Positions 1 to 10,074 of a stretch of DNA of 41,748 nt are shown piece by piece. The number at the start of each line of letters is the position of its first letter. Positions within the stretch are counted from its first letter, which is position 1. The stretch spans positions 1 to 41,748 of the forward strand of contig JAJDDZ010000312.1 of the NCBI GenBank assembly GCA_029260025.1, written 5' to 3'. Made by a program: the position numbers and the translations under genes. The notes beneath the pieces were generated by a model. The model saw only the letters and a list, made by a program, of their open reading frames with translations. It made no database searches and was not told the origin of the DNA. This stretch comes from Phycisphaerae bacterium. GTDB lineage: Bacteria > Planctomycetota > Phycisphaerae > UBA1845.

Positions 1-67
1 GCGGCGCGGCAATTTCGATCTCAAATTCATACTGGGCTACTTGAGCCCCGACGGCGGCTGTTGGCAT
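1..67 (-). CDS. SRPBCC/AHSA1-type protein, N-terminal fragment (runs off left edge)
   Basis: Reverse complement reads MPTAAVGAQVAQYEFEIEIAAP..., resembling the first strand of SRPBCC proteins; its ATG overlaps the ArsR stop codon (TAATG). Not in the ORF track because it is truncated. Confidence 0.5.
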   Translation of the reverse strand, partial: MPTAAVGAQVAQYEFEIEIAAP

Positions 68-453
68 TATGTATTCCTTCCTGATTCCACGGCGTCCAAT
101 TCGTCAACCTTGATTTCGACAACCTCCTTCAGATGGCGCAACGCGGACGTCATCTGCCGTCGCCGTCCGTCAATCCACCGGCGTGAGATTGTATCGATGG
201 GTACTGGGTTGAAATGGTTCCAGCGAACACGACCGTCCCATCGGACGACAACAAGTTCAGCGGCGACCAATACTTCCAGGTGCTTCATGACGGCCGTTCG
301 GCAGAGGGGTTGGAATTTTTCCACGAGCGATCCTGTGGTCCTTGGCGCCTTCGCCAAGAAGTCCACCATGCCTCTACGGCGCTGATCTGCGAGGGCTCGC
401 CAGACACGATCGTCATTGGAGGCTGGCTGTAGCATGTCACTATAATATGACAT
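67..453 (-). CDS. ArsR-family winged-helix transcriptional regulator (alternative start at 435, MLQPASNDD)
   Basis: Translation VWRALADQRRRGMVDFLAKAPRTTGSLVEKFQPLCRTAVMKHLEVLVAAELV is a typical ArsR HTH of the type often paired with SRPBCC proteins. Confidence 0.85.
   Translation of the reverse strand: MSYYSDMLQPASNDDRVWRALADQRRRGMVDFLAKAPRTTGSLVEKFQPLCRTAVMKHLEVLVAAELVVVRWDGRVRWNHFNPVPIDTISRRWIDGRRRQMTSALRHLKEVVEIKVDELDAVESGRNT
434..453. repeat. Perfect 6-bp inverted repeat ATGTCA-N8-TGACAT at the ArsR gene start
   Basis: Read directly: atgtca ctataata tgacat; the spacer contains TATAAT on the + strand. Confidence 0.6.
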
Positions 454-604
454 AATGCCACTTTGTCAAGTCCTCTGGCCCTTGAGGTCTGTAAACAAGG
501 GGCGATTCGAGAGGGTGGGTGATCTGCATCGGGGCGCCTTTGGTTCATCTTGGACAGTTCTGCAGCGCGTTCTCCGATCGGGGATGCGGTTTACGGATTG
601 GGTT

Positions 605-1648
605 CTAGCGCTTGGCGGCGAAGCGGTTGAAGCTGACGCGGGGGGTTGTGTAGTTGTCTTTTTCGGGTTCGTCGCGGCAGAGGTCGGTGGAGAGATACTT
701 CTTGTTTGAGTCGGGTAGGACCGTTACGACGGTTGCCTCTGGTCCGTAGCGTTCACAAAGCTGGATTGCGCCGATGATGTTCGCGCCAGATGAGATCCCG
801 ACTGCGAGACCTAATTCTGCGCATAGCTTTTGTGCCATCAAGATAGAGTCGCCGTCCCATGCGTCAGTGATGTCGTCGAGTTCGTTGAGATGGACGATGG
901 CCGGGATAAATTCGTCGGAGATGCCTTGGATGCGGTGCTTGCCGACTTTGCAACCCGTTCGCAGGGTGGGTGAGTTGGCTGGTTCTAGCGGATGGACGTG
1001 TACGGGCCGCCGCCTGCCACGGAGATAGTCACCTACGCCCATGACTGTTCCGCCGGTTCCGACGCCTGCGACAAATACGTCAGCGCTGCAACCAAACATG
1101 GCTAATTGTCGCTCTATTTCAGGCCCGGTGGTTAGCAAGTGCGCTTCGGCGTTTGCCGGGTGGGCGAACTGTCGAGGGAGAAAAACGTGATCGTGTTCGA
1201 TTGCGTACAGTTCGGCTGACTCGATCGCTCCGACAAAGCCGCCCTGTTCTCGCGAGATGGGGACGACCCATGCGCCGAAGTTGCGAATCAGTTGAACGCG
1301 TTCTCTGCTCATCCAGTCGGGCATGAATATGCGAACGGGATGTCCCAAGGCGCGGCCGATTGCTGCGAAGGATATACCGGTGTTGCCGCTGGATGTTTCT
1401 ACGATGGTGTCGTTTGGTTTGAGCATTCCGGATTGGTATGCTCGCCGAATGATGTGGGCGGCCATCCGGTCCTTGATGCTGCCGGTCATGTTCATCAGTT
1501 CGTATTTGGCGAAGATGCGCCCTGGTCTGCCGTCGATGTCGTAGCTGATTTCGAGAAGGGGTGTGTTTCCGATCAGCGCGGCGAGTTCGTCGACCGATGA
1601 GATGCTTTTTGTTGATGTGGCCATCGGTCGCATTTTGCCCAAACCCAT
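605..1648 (-). CDS. PLP-dependent cysteine synthase / cystathionine beta-synthase-like protein (probable start 1624, MATSTKS)
   Basis: IGNTPLLEI, MTGSIKDRMA (PLP lysine), ETSSGNTGISFAAIG, VGTGGTVMGVGDYLR, VGISSGAN motifs. Confidence 0.9.
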   Translation of the reverse strand: MGLGKMRPMATSTKSISSVDELAALIGNTPLLEISYDIDGRPGRIFAKYELMNMTGSIKDRMAAHIIRRAYQSGMLKPNDTIVETSSGNTGISFAAIGRALGHPVRIFMPDWMSRERVQLIRNFGAWVVPISREQGGFVGAIESAELYAIEHDHVFLPRQFAHPANAEAHLLTTGPEIERQLAMFGCSADVFVAGVGTGGTVMGVGDYLRGRRRPVHVHPLEPANSPTLRTGCKVGKHRIQGISDEFIPAIVHLNELDDITDAWDGDSILMAQKLCAELGLAVGISSGANIIGAIQLCERYGPEATVVTVLPDSNKKYLSTDLCRDEPEKDNYTTPRVSFNRFAAKR

Positions 1649-1907
1649 CGAAAGTCGCTGCGCGCTTCGATTCCTCGTGATGCCCCCTGCAATTAGGGTG
1701 CCAGGAGAGAATTGACGGTCGTAATACTGGGGTGGCCTGTGATTTTCCCCCTGTCAAGGTCCTCCTCGACAGTGAAAGATGATCGTAGCTGGCCAACGAG
1801 TCGGTCGTTGATCGCTATCGACGATCGAAAACGGCGTTTTCGTGATCTCAAGCGTCCGGTAATACCGCTCGATACATTGGGGGGATCATGCGCGCGGACG
1901 AGCAGAT

Positions 1908-3677
1908 ATGAAAGCCTTTTACGACAACCAAGCTGGAATTGCTGAGATTTTCCAGGGCCGGTCCGCGCGAATGGGCGGGGGCGTGTGGGTCTACGCTGGT
2001 CTTGGGGTCATCCTTGTGCTTGGTGGATGGATTCGGATTGGTGGGGTGGATCGAGTTGGGATTCGGTTTGAAGACGAGGCGATGTATTTCGTGGACGCTC
2101 GTTTGTGGAATCGCGTCGCTATGGTCGCGACCGATCCGGTTACGGTGGCCGCGGTTATCACGGGTTCAAAGGAGATACTTCGCGATCGGATTGTTCGAGC
2201 TGAAATTCGGTTTGGGGATCGCAATCGAAAGCCGTCTCAGGGGTACACGTTCCTTGGCGCTGCGATGATGTTCGTTGTAGGCGAAGGGGCTGTCGCGCTG
2301 GTAACGCTTAACGCAGTCGCGGGTACGGTGAGCCTTCTCTTGGTCTACTTGATCGGCGCGGCGCTTTGCGGTCGGTCCGTTGGGCTGATTTCGGCGGCGT
2401 TTCTTACCATCTCGCCTTACCACCTTCTTTATTCGAGGGGTGCCCTACCGGACTCGACAGCGATGATGTTTTCGCTTTTTGGGGTTTGGTGTTGGATTCG
2501 CGCCGGTCGAGAAGTGTATCGTGGTCGAACGGCGGTGATGTTGGCGGGGCTTTCGTTTGGGTATGCGCTGACGTGTCATTATCGAAGTGGTTATCTGATC
2601 TGCGTGTTGGCGCTTGTGGAAGGGATCCGTTACCTATCGGGTTCAACTCCATTCGCGCTAGATCGTTTGAAGCCGTTTCTGTCGCGGTGGGTGATTTTCG
2701 GGTGCATGGTCCTAGCTCCAGCGATTTCGATTGAGCTGCTATTCAGATTTGGTCAGCTAGCCGCCTGGGTGTGCGGCGGGGACTTGCCGCTTCGTACCTA
2801 CTTCGAGTCGGCGTACGATCATGCGGTGTTGGAGCACACGGTTGGTGCGACCGCTCGGGGCGGGGCGTTTTGGGGGCTAAACGTTGCAGCGTTGAGGGCG
2901 TTTGCGGAATATGTGAGCAAGTTGGAAGGATTCCCTGCTTGTGGGCTTTGCTTGGTTGGGATGATGGCACTCGTGCGACGCCGAGGAATTAGCGTGCTGC
3001 CGGTGGCGGTTCTTCTTGTGACGATTGGGCTACTTCTCTGTCAGCCATACGTTGTCGCGCGGGGATTCTCCTTCGCCGTTCCATTTTTCTCGATCTGTAC
3101 CGCGGTCGGGATCGTCTGGGTTTCGACGTGGATGGCGAGACGCCGAGGCATTGCTTTGACGGTGGTTTCTTTTGCGCTTGTGGGGGTAGTGGTCGGTTCC
3201 GTCATCGATAGCACTGCCAAGATTCATGGTCGGGTGAGTCAGATTGATGATGCTTGTGCGTTTTTGTCGTTTGAAGGGGGGGGTCGAGCTGTTGTGGCAG
3301 AGGATCCTCTGAAATATGAGGCGTTCAGCGACGGGGGGGTGAAGTTGGTCGAAGGCCGTCGTTACCGCGCGAGCGGCAGCCCCGCGGAAATGTTGGAGAA
3401 GATGCGTGCGGATGGGATTCGTTGGGTAATTGCTGATCCTCAGCGATGGCACTATCGAGATGCGAATTTCGCTGCTCGTGACGGTATTTTTTTCTGGTGG
3501 CAGGAGTTGGAGGAGCTTTTGCGCGACCGGGCGAAGCTTGTTTTCGAGGCCGAGCATATCGCGGGTGATCCCTGGGAATTCTTGGCGGAAGGTCCTGGAC
3601 TGATCTACCTTGAGGAGATGCACCAGCGCGGTGACGGGGCGATTCGCATTTACGAATTGTCGTCGATCGCTGGGTGA
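1908..3677 (+). CDS. GT39/ArnT-like multi-pass membrane glycosyltransferase
   Basis: Multi-TM protein with FEDEAMYFVDARLW near the N-terminus, PSQGYTFLGAAMMFVVGEGAVALVTLNAVAG and LTISPYHLLYSRGALPDSTAMMF, typical of dolichyl-phosphate-mannose-transferase-like proteins. Confidence 0.75.
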   Translation: MKAFYDNQAGIAEIFQGRSARMGGGVWVYAGLGVILVLGGWIRIGGVDRVGIRFEDEAMYFVDARLWNRVAMVATDPVTVAAVITGSKEILRDRIVRAEIRFGDRNRKPSQGYTFLGAAMMFVVGEGAVALVTLNAVAGTVSLLLVYLIGAALCGRSVGLISAAFLTISPYHLLYSRGALPDSTAMMFSLFGVWCWIRAGREVYRGRTAVMLAGLSFGYALTCHYRSGYLICVLALVEGIRYLSGSTPFALDRLKPFLSRWVIFGCMVLAPAISIELLFRFGQLAAWVCGGDLPLRTYFESAYDHAVLEHTVGATARGGAFWGLNVAALRAFAEYVSKLEGFPACGLCLVGMMALVRRRGISVLPVAVLLVTIGLLLCQPYVVARGFSFAVPFFSICTAVGIVWVSTWMARRRGIALTVVSFALVGVVVGSVIDSTAKIHGRVSQIDDACAFLSFEGGGRAVVAEDPLKYEAFSDGGVKLVEGRRYRASGSPAEMLEKMRADGIRWVIADPQRWHYRDANFAARDGIFFWWQELEELLRDRAKLVFEAEHIAGDPWEFLAEGPGLIYLEEMHQRGDGAIRIYELSSIAG

Positions 3678-3883
3678 GGGTTTCGCCATCCATGGAATTG
3701 GGATAGTGGCTGATCTGGTTGGGTTCGGATAGAATATGTCCTCGTGCGGGCGGAGTTGCCCGTCGGGTCAGATAAATTAGAACAAGCACTATTCTGCTGC
3801 AGTATCTGGTGGTTCGTATTGCCCGGAGAAGCCTCGCGGAGGTCCGTTGCATCTGAACTGTCGGTGCTGCGGGGCGGTTAGCC

Positions 3884-6268
3884 ATGAACGAAGTATCGAA
3901 TCCACGCGGCGGGTCCTCCTCTGGTCGGCGGCGTAGTCCTGTCACGGTTTTTCTAGATCTGTTCAGTGTTTGGACGGGGGTTGCGCTCGCTGGTCTCCTT
4001 TTTCTGTACTGCTCTATCGGTAGCGGCATGCCTCAGGTGCGCCAGCGTCCTGAGTTGGAGATGACGGAGTTCGAATGGTTTCATTGGTGGCCCTTCGTTT
4101 GGTTGATTGGGCTTTTTACGGTCAACATGATCGTGATTACGGTTCGGAAGATCCCTCTTCGCAAGATCAATGCTGGCGTTTGGTTGATTCACACTGGGAT
4201 CATCATCATGACGCTGGGCAGTTACTACTATTTTTCGACGAAAATCGAGGGAGATGCGCCTGTCTTTCGTCGGCAGGTAAAGATTGAACTTCCGGGAATG
4301 GATGAGCCGCGGACCTTGGTTGCGCTTCCTGGTAGTCATACGCATGCGTCGACCGGCGGAAAGACTTGGGAGTTTCAAGTTCAGAGCACGAACACGGATT
4401 GGCCTATTCTTTCTGACGAAAACAAGGGCGAAATTGCGTACGCGGTAAACGTGATGGTCACTCCGCCGGACGGTGAGCCTTTTATTCGGCAATTGCTGGG
4501 GGGGTATCCTCAGTACACCGAGGACGTAATTCCTGGGAAGGGTCGGGCGATCAAATCGACTGGGAAAAAGCTGTTGCGTGATGAGCTGGAGCTTTCGCTT
4601 GAGTATCATTCGACAGAATATTTTCATGTGATGGATACGTCGGCGCTTTTTGTTCGGCGGGTCGGGGAGAGCGAGTGGGTCGAGAGGCCTATCGAGCGTT
4701 TGCCTCGGTATAATGAGCGGATTGCGTCGCGCGATCAAGTTTTCTTTGATCCCCATCACCCAATACCACTTCGATCGATTGATATTGAGGTTCCGCCAGC
4801 AGTTGGTGGCGATGCGTTGTCTGATGCGTCGGTTCATGTAACGGGTTTTCTACGTTACGCGCATATGGAGCGTCGATGGCGGGGTGGCAGCGATCGGTTG
4901 AATCCGGTTTTGAACATTTCTTTGTTGTCGGATCGGGCAGCGACGGAATCTTTTGAGCTTGCAGCGCTTGACCCCGCTCGTCGAACTGCGGGAAATGGGA
5001 ACATAGAGTTTTCGTGGTTGCGAGATGCGTCGCAGGTCGCGTCTCTGCCGACGGACTCTCGGGCGACGTTGCGAATTAAGTTGTCGGACGTTGCGGATGA
5101 GATTGTTGTGCCAATTACGGCCGAGTCCCTCGGTGGCGGTTTTCTACCGATCGGCGAAAGCGTATTTTCTTATCGTATTAAGAACATTCAAGATCGGCTG
5201 ACGATTCCTGGTCGGGAGATCCCTGTTTCGGTTGCGATCGTCGAACTGAAGACGCCTGAGCGGACGATCACGCGGTGGGTTGCGGATCAGCCTGGTATGT
5301 CGCGTGACATGGATGCTGGGCAGAATGATCCGCACGCCAATATTCCAGATGCTGGAATGTCGCCGACAACTCCAATCGAGCCGGATTCTCGGGTTGTCAT
5401 GACGTATCAACCTGGGTCTGCTCCGCTGATATTTGCTGGTTATCCGGGCGGTTTGCATTTTATTTTCAATGGTGCTGAGGGGCGTGCGATCAGTCGTGAC
5501 GTTCGCCCGGGTGAGTCGATCGAGGTGATGGAGGGGTTGACGCTGCGTGTCGATGGATTTTTCGCGAATGCGACTGCTGAGGTTAAGCCGTTTGTTGTTC
5601 CGCCCAATTCACGGCAGCGGGGCGTCGGCGATCTTTTTTCGATGATTCGTCTAGAGGTGAATACGGGCGGAACTGCACAAACCAAGTGGGTTTCATTTAA
5701 TCGCTACGTGTTTCCCGATAGTCAGTACGCGTATCAAGGGCGGTTCGCTTATCTTCCGTATCGGTTTAGGTTGGTTGATGGCGGGGAGGTCGAAGTGATG
5801 TTCTCTCGCGAGCGACGAAAGCTTCCCGCTGCGATTGGACTTGATGATTTCGAGATTGACGCCCATCTCGGCGGTTATACGGGGAGCACGTCTACGATTC
5901 GTAATTACGTGAGTCACTTGCGATTTAATGACGGTAGCGGTTGGACAGAATCCGAGCCGATTCAGGTCAATGCTCCTACGGAGTTTGGTGGGTATTGGTT
6001 TTTTCAATCGACCTGGGATAAGCCGCAGGACACCAATCCTAGCGGGGCGATGAACTATACCGGTCTTGGGATCGGAAATCGCAACGGTGTCTATGTGCAG
6101 CTTGCTGGTTGCTGTATTGCGGTTGTGGGAATGCTGTTTGCGTTTTATGTGAAACCGATGATGAAGCGGAAGCGGGCGGCGCAGTCACGGGCGAAGGTGT
6201 CGCAATCGACTGTCGCTTCTGGTCGTGACGAGGTCGCTGCTGATTCGAAGCACACGGTGGGTGTGTGA
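3884..6268 (+). CDS. resB: Cytochrome c biogenesis protein ResB-like
   Basis: N-terminal TM helices (VWTGVALAGLLFLYCSIGSG), AGVWLIHTGIIIMTLGSYYYF, large periplasmic domain, C-terminal TM helix; followed by a CcsA gene. Confidence 0.8.
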   Translation: MNEVSNPRGGSSSGRRRSPVTVFLDLFSVWTGVALAGLLFLYCSIGSGMPQVRQRPELEMTEFEWFHWWPFVWLIGLFTVNMIVITVRKIPLRKINAGVWLIHTGIIIMTLGSYYYFSTKIEGDAPVFRRQVKIELPGMDEPRTLVALPGSHTHASTGGKTWEFQVQSTNTDWPILSDENKGEIAYAVNVMVTPPDGEPFIRQLLGGYPQYTEDVIPGKGRAIKSTGKKLLRDELELSLEYHSTEYFHVMDTSALFVRRVGESEWVERPIERLPRYNERIASRDQVFFDPHHPIPLRSIDIEVPPAVGGDALSDASVHVTGFLRYAHMERRWRGGSDRLNPVLNISLLSDRAATESFELAALDPARRTAGNGNIEFSWLRDASQVASLPTDSRATLRIKLSDVADEIVVPITAESLGGGFLPIGESVFSYRIKNIQDRLTIPGREIPVSVAIVELKTPERTITRWVADQPGMSRDMDAGQNDPHANIPDAGMSPTTPIEPDSRVVMTYQPGSAPLIFAGYPGGLHFIFNGAEGRAISRDVRPGESIEVMEGLTLRVDGFFANATAEVKPFVVPPNSRQRGVGDLFSMIRLEVNTGGTAQTKWVSFNRYVFPDSQYAYQGRFAYLPYRFRLVDGGEVEVMFSRERRKLPAAIGLDDFEIDAHLGGYTGSTSTIRNYVSHLRFNDGSGWTESEPIQVNAPTEFGGYWFFQSTWDKPQDTNPSGAMNYTGLGIGNRNGVYVQLAGCCIAVVGMLFAFYVKPMMKRKRAAQSRAKVSQSTVASGRDEVAADSKHTVGV

Positions 6269-6323
6269 CCTCAAGAATACTTTCAGAGACTTGGCCGGGG
6301 CGAAGAAAGAATCGAGCTGGATC

Positions 6324-8291
6324 ATGAAACTTCGTGTTCGAGTGATTGATGTGATGGTGGTTCTCGCGATCGTTTTGTATGCGGGATACGTGTCCATTGG
6401 GGGAGTTGCGACGAAGCAAGATGAGGTTGGGAGCTTCGCCAACGAAGTCAATCTGGATCCATTGTTTGGGACGGCGGTGCAGGCGGATGGGCGTTTGCGG
6501 TCGTTCGAGTCTCATGCCAAGACCTTCATGGGGCTTGTTAGTGGTCCGCGCGTGATACATGGTCAAGCGTATGCGTTTACGTATCTTGATCTGATGTTTC
6601 GCCCGGAGGCGTATCGCGATGTTGATCTGATTTACGTTAAGAACAAGGACGTTCGGCAGCAGCTTCTTGCGGCAATTTCGCCGAATGACGAGATGAGCTT
6701 GGAGCGCCGAGAAGAGGTCCAAAAGGTTGGGCTCTTTCCGCAGAGCGTTTTCGCGACGCAGCCCGTCGGTGTTCTCTTGCAGAGGTTGGGGAAGGATCTC
6801 ATTCGCACGGCGAAAGAGGTTGATGCGATCAATGTCGCGTTGTCGGTGGCGAATCCGAACGTCCTGGCTAATAATCTTCGACTCGTTGCGTCTCCGAGCG
6901 GCGATATTCAAGATCAGTGGTTCACGATGGATGCACTCGTTTCGGCGGGCGGTGCGCCGCAGGACAACGTCCACGCTGCGATTGCCAAGCCAGCGGCGAT
7001 ACCCGGTCTTGACGCCGAGCTGCAAGCGAAACTGGCTGATTCTTGGTCGAAGTTGCGGGCGAGTTGGCGCCTCGAGGATATCCCTGGGATCAATGAGCAC
7101 CTTGCGTCGCTTGCGGGGCTGCTGCCGACTGTCGCGCCGGGTCTCTATCCGTCGTCGGATCGCCTCTCGATGGAGAGCTGGTATTTTCGCAATAAGAGCA
7201 TGACCTGGGTTTGGTTGTTGTATCTTGTGGCTGTCGTTCCGCTCTTGATGTCGGTGATTTACAAGTGGGATGGTGCACGAACGACGGGGATGGTTCTTTT
7301 TGTTATCGCGTTCTTGGCACAGACGTCGTCGATCGGGATTCGGTGGTACATTTCGGGAAGGTGGCCTAATTCGAATATGTTTGAGGCGGTAACGACTGCT
7401 GCCTGGATGGGCGGGGTGCTTGCGATGATTCTCGAATACGTCGTGAGAAAGAGCGATTTTCGTAATCTTTTTGCGTTGGGTTCCGCAGTCGTTTCGATGG
7501 GCGCCTTGATGGCGGCGTATTTTCTGCCGGCTGCGCTTGATTCAGGGATTGGAAACAAGATGGCGGCGCTTAACGATGTTTGGCTTTACATTCATACGAA
7601 CATGATCATCTGGGGATATGCGGTGATTGGACTGGCTTGTATTCCGGCGCTTCTGTTGCTTCGGCACCGCTGGTGTCGGGCGTGGGACGAGGGAACGATT
7701 CCGAAATTCCGGTTGATGCTGCTGCCGATGGCCTTGACGGTCTTGAACTACGCGGCGTACCTGTTGCTCATGCATGTGATCGCTTACGAGAAGTTCGGTC
7801 TTTCGCAGAACGCACTCTTGGGGACGGCGGGCGCTTTTTGGGGGTCGCTGTTTGTTGTGATGCTGGAGGCGTTGGGTGCCCGCGAGCGACGACTTTCTGG
7901 AATGAAAGTGGAGCGAGCGGCGAGCGGCGGGGCGTCTGCTCTGATGGCTGGAGGCGGGGGGATGCTTTCAAATGAGAAGCCGACGGCTGCCCAGGTATAT
8001 GATGGTGCGACGATGGTTCTGGTTGAGCTGTCCTTCATTATGCTTTGGACGGGGATTGTCATGGGAGCGATCTGGGCGGATCACTCCTGGGGACGTCCTT
8101 GGGGTTGGGATCCGAAAGAGGTTTTTGCACTCAATACGTTTTTGATTTTTCTTGTTCTGATTCACGTTCGACTGAAGGTGAAGGATCGAGCATTTTGGAC
8201 GGCGATTCTGGCGCTTGTTGGGTTTGAGGTGATGATGTTCAACTGGATCGCGGTTAACTTTGTGATTACCGGTCTGCACAGCTACGCTTAA
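6324..8291 (+). CDS. ccsA: Cytochrome c assembly protein CcsA/ResC (WWD family) with long N-terminal extension
   Basis: NSNMFEAVTTAAWMG, WADHSWGRPWGWDPKEVFALNTFLIFLVLIHVRL (WWD motif) and a C-terminal multi-TM core. ORF track starts at 6225 (GTG); ATG at 6324 is the likelier start. Confidence 0.9.
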   Translation: MKLRVRVIDVMVVLAIVLYAGYVSIGGVATKQDEVGSFANEVNLDPLFGTAVQADGRLRSFESHAKTFMGLVSGPRVIHGQAYAFTYLDLMFRPEAYRDVDLIYVKNKDVRQQLLAAISPNDEMSLERREEVQKVGLFPQSVFATQPVGVLLQRLGKDLIRTAKEVDAINVALSVANPNVLANNLRLVASPSGDIQDQWFTMDALVSAGGAPQDNVHAAIAKPAAIPGLDAELQAKLADSWSKLRASWRLEDIPGINEHLASLAGLLPTVAPGLYPSSDRLSMESWYFRNKSMTWVWLLYLVAVVPLLMSVIYKWDGARTTGMVLFVIAFLAQTSSIGIRWYISGRWPNSNMFEAVTTAAWMGGVLAMILEYVVRKSDFRNLFALGSAVVSMGALMAAYFLPAALDSGIGNKMAALNDVWLYIHTNMIIWGYAVIGLACIPALLLLRHRWCRAWDEGTIPKFRLMLLPMALTVLNYAAYLLLMHVIAYEKFGLSQNALLGTAGAFWGSLFVVMLEALGARERRLSGMKVERAASGGASALMAGGGGMLSNEKPTAAQVYDGATMVLVELSFIMLWTGIVMGAIWADHSWGRPWGWDPKEVFALNTFLIFLVLIHVRLKVKDRAFWTAILALVGFEVMMFNWIAVNFVITGLHSYA

Positions 8292-8334
8292 AAGTACGAC
8301 TACGCTTGGAAATGCCACGGAAGGTTCGCATGTT

Positions 8335-10041
8335 ATGGCACAATTGGATTATCCACGTAAGTTTGTCGCCACTGATGAGGTGTTAGACTCCTGGGAGAAG
8401 ATCGCCCCCTATTTCGATCGACTTGGGAGTGCGCCGATCGATTCGGTGGAGGAGCTGGCGTCTTGGCTTGAGAATTACAGTGAGCTTGTAGCCGGGGTTT
8501 CGGAAGTTGGAACGGATCGTCATGTAAAGATGACGTGTCAGACTGACGACGAGTCGCGGAAGAGAGCGTTCTTAGATTTTGTTGAGAATATTGCGCCGCA
8601 GTTCAAGGTCGCGTGTCATTCGCTTGATATTCGGTACACGGAGTCGAAGGCTGCCGGTGCTCTGGCTCCGGATCGTTATGCGGTTTTAGACCGCAGCGTT
8701 CGTGCGGGTGTTGAGGTCTTTCGCCAGGAGAATGTTCCTCTTCAGACGGATGAGACGAAGCTTGAGCAGGAGTATCAGGAAGTCAGCGGCGCTCAGATGG
8801 TCGAGTTTGACGGGAGAGAGCAGACCATGCAGCAGCTTGGTCTCTATGCGGAGAAGACGGATCGAGCCATTCGGCAGGGGGCGTGGGAGGTTGAGTGGAA
8901 CCGTCGCAGTCAGGACGTTGACAAGCTCGAAAGCATTTTCGATCAGCTGATCGCGCTTCGTCAGAGGATGGCTGGGAATGCGGACTGTGCGGATTATCGC
9001 GAGTACGCGTTTAAGGTGAAACAGCGGTTCGATTATTCGGCGGACGACTGCATCGCGTTTCATGATGCGGTGGAGCGGGCGGTCGTTCCGGCGGTTCGGG
9101 AGCTGCAGAAGCAGCGGGCGGCGACGCTTGGGCTGGATACGCTTCGTCCTTGGGATCTGGCGGTTGATGTGAAGTCGCGTCCGCCGCTTCGACCTTTCAC
9201 CGAACCGAGCGATCTTTGTGAGAAGGGGTCTCGGGTCTTTCATCGAGTTGATCCTGTGCTGGGCGGTCAGTTTGACGATATGCAAGCCAAGGGATATTTG
9301 GACCTCGCAAGTCGAAAGGGGAAAGCGCCGGGTGGTTATCAGGCGACTTACGACGAGGGGCGTCATCCGTTCATTTTTATGAATGCGGTTGGGTTGCAGC
9401 GTGATGTTAGTACGCTGATTCATGAAGGTGGGCATGCTTTTCATAGTTACGCGGCCCGGGACGATGCGCTGTTGAATTATCGAAGCAGTCCGATTGAGTT
9501 TGCTGAGGTCGCTTCGATGGGGATGGAGCTCTTGGCGGTTGAATTTCTCGACGAGTTTTATGATGAAGAGCAAATGGCTCGGGCGAAGCGTCAGGAGCTT
9601 GAGGGGTTGATCGGTTTGTTTCCTTGGGTGGCGACGATTGATGCCTTTCAACATTGGATATACACAAACCCGACGCACGATCGCGGGTCGCGGAAAGACC
9701 ATTGGTTGTCTTTGCATCAGCGGTTTGGCGGGATAGCGGATTTTACGGGTTATGAAGATGCCCTTGCTTATCGATGGCATAAGCAACTTCATCTGTTCGA
9801 GGTTCCGTTCTATTATATTGAGTACGCCATAGCGCAGCTCGGCGCTATGCAGGTTTGGCGAAATTCAAAGAACGATTATTCGAGAGCGGTTACTCAATAT
9901 CGAAAAGCGCTTGCACTTGGCGGTTCGCGTCCATTGCCGGAGCTTTTTGAAAGCGCGGGAGCGAAGTTTGATTTTTCATATGATACGCTCGCCCCGTTGG
10001 TTGAAATGATTCAGTTGGAACTTGGGAAGCTGCCAGCGTAG
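8335..10041 (+). CDS. M3 family oligoendopeptidase
   Basis: HEGGHAFHSYAARDD zincin motif, GYQATYDEGRHPFIFMN upstream, EFAEVASMGMELLA downstream. Confidence 0.92.
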   Translation: MAQLDYPRKFVATDEVLDSWEKIAPYFDRLGSAPIDSVEELASWLENYSELVAGVSEVGTDRHVKMTCQTDDESRKRAFLDFVENIAPQFKVACHSLDIRYTESKAAGALAPDRYAVLDRSVRAGVEVFRQENVPLQTDETKLEQEYQEVSGAQMVEFDGREQTMQQLGLYAEKTDRAIRQGAWEVEWNRRSQDVDKLESIFDQLIALRQRMAGNADCADYREYAFKVKQRFDYSADDCIAFHDAVERAVVPAVRELQKQRAATLGLDTLRPWDLAVDVKSRPPLRPFTEPSDLCEKGSRVFHRVDPVLGGQFDDMQAKGYLDLASRKGKAPGGYQATYDEGRHPFIFMNAVGLQRDVSTLIHEGGHAFHSYAARDDALLNYRSSPIEFAEVASMGMELLAVEFLDEFYDEEQMARAKRQELEGLIGLFPWVATIDAFQHWIYTNPTHDRGSRKDHWLSLHQRFGGIADFTGYEDALAYRWHKQLHLFEVPFYYIEYAIAQLGAMQVWRNSKNDYSRAVTQYRKALALGGSRPLPELFESAGAKFDFSYDTLAPLVEMIQLELGKLPA

Positions 10042-10074
10042 TAAGTGTCAGCATTGCGGACTTGAAGACCGAAA

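Noticed and set aside
434-462. Possible dif site (minus-strand GGCATTATGTCATATTATAGTGACAT has resemblance to dif-like sequence)
   Set aside because: Needs several indels to align with dif as I remember it, breaks the 11-6-11 spacing, and lies at the ArsR start far from the skew transition; an operator is simpler.
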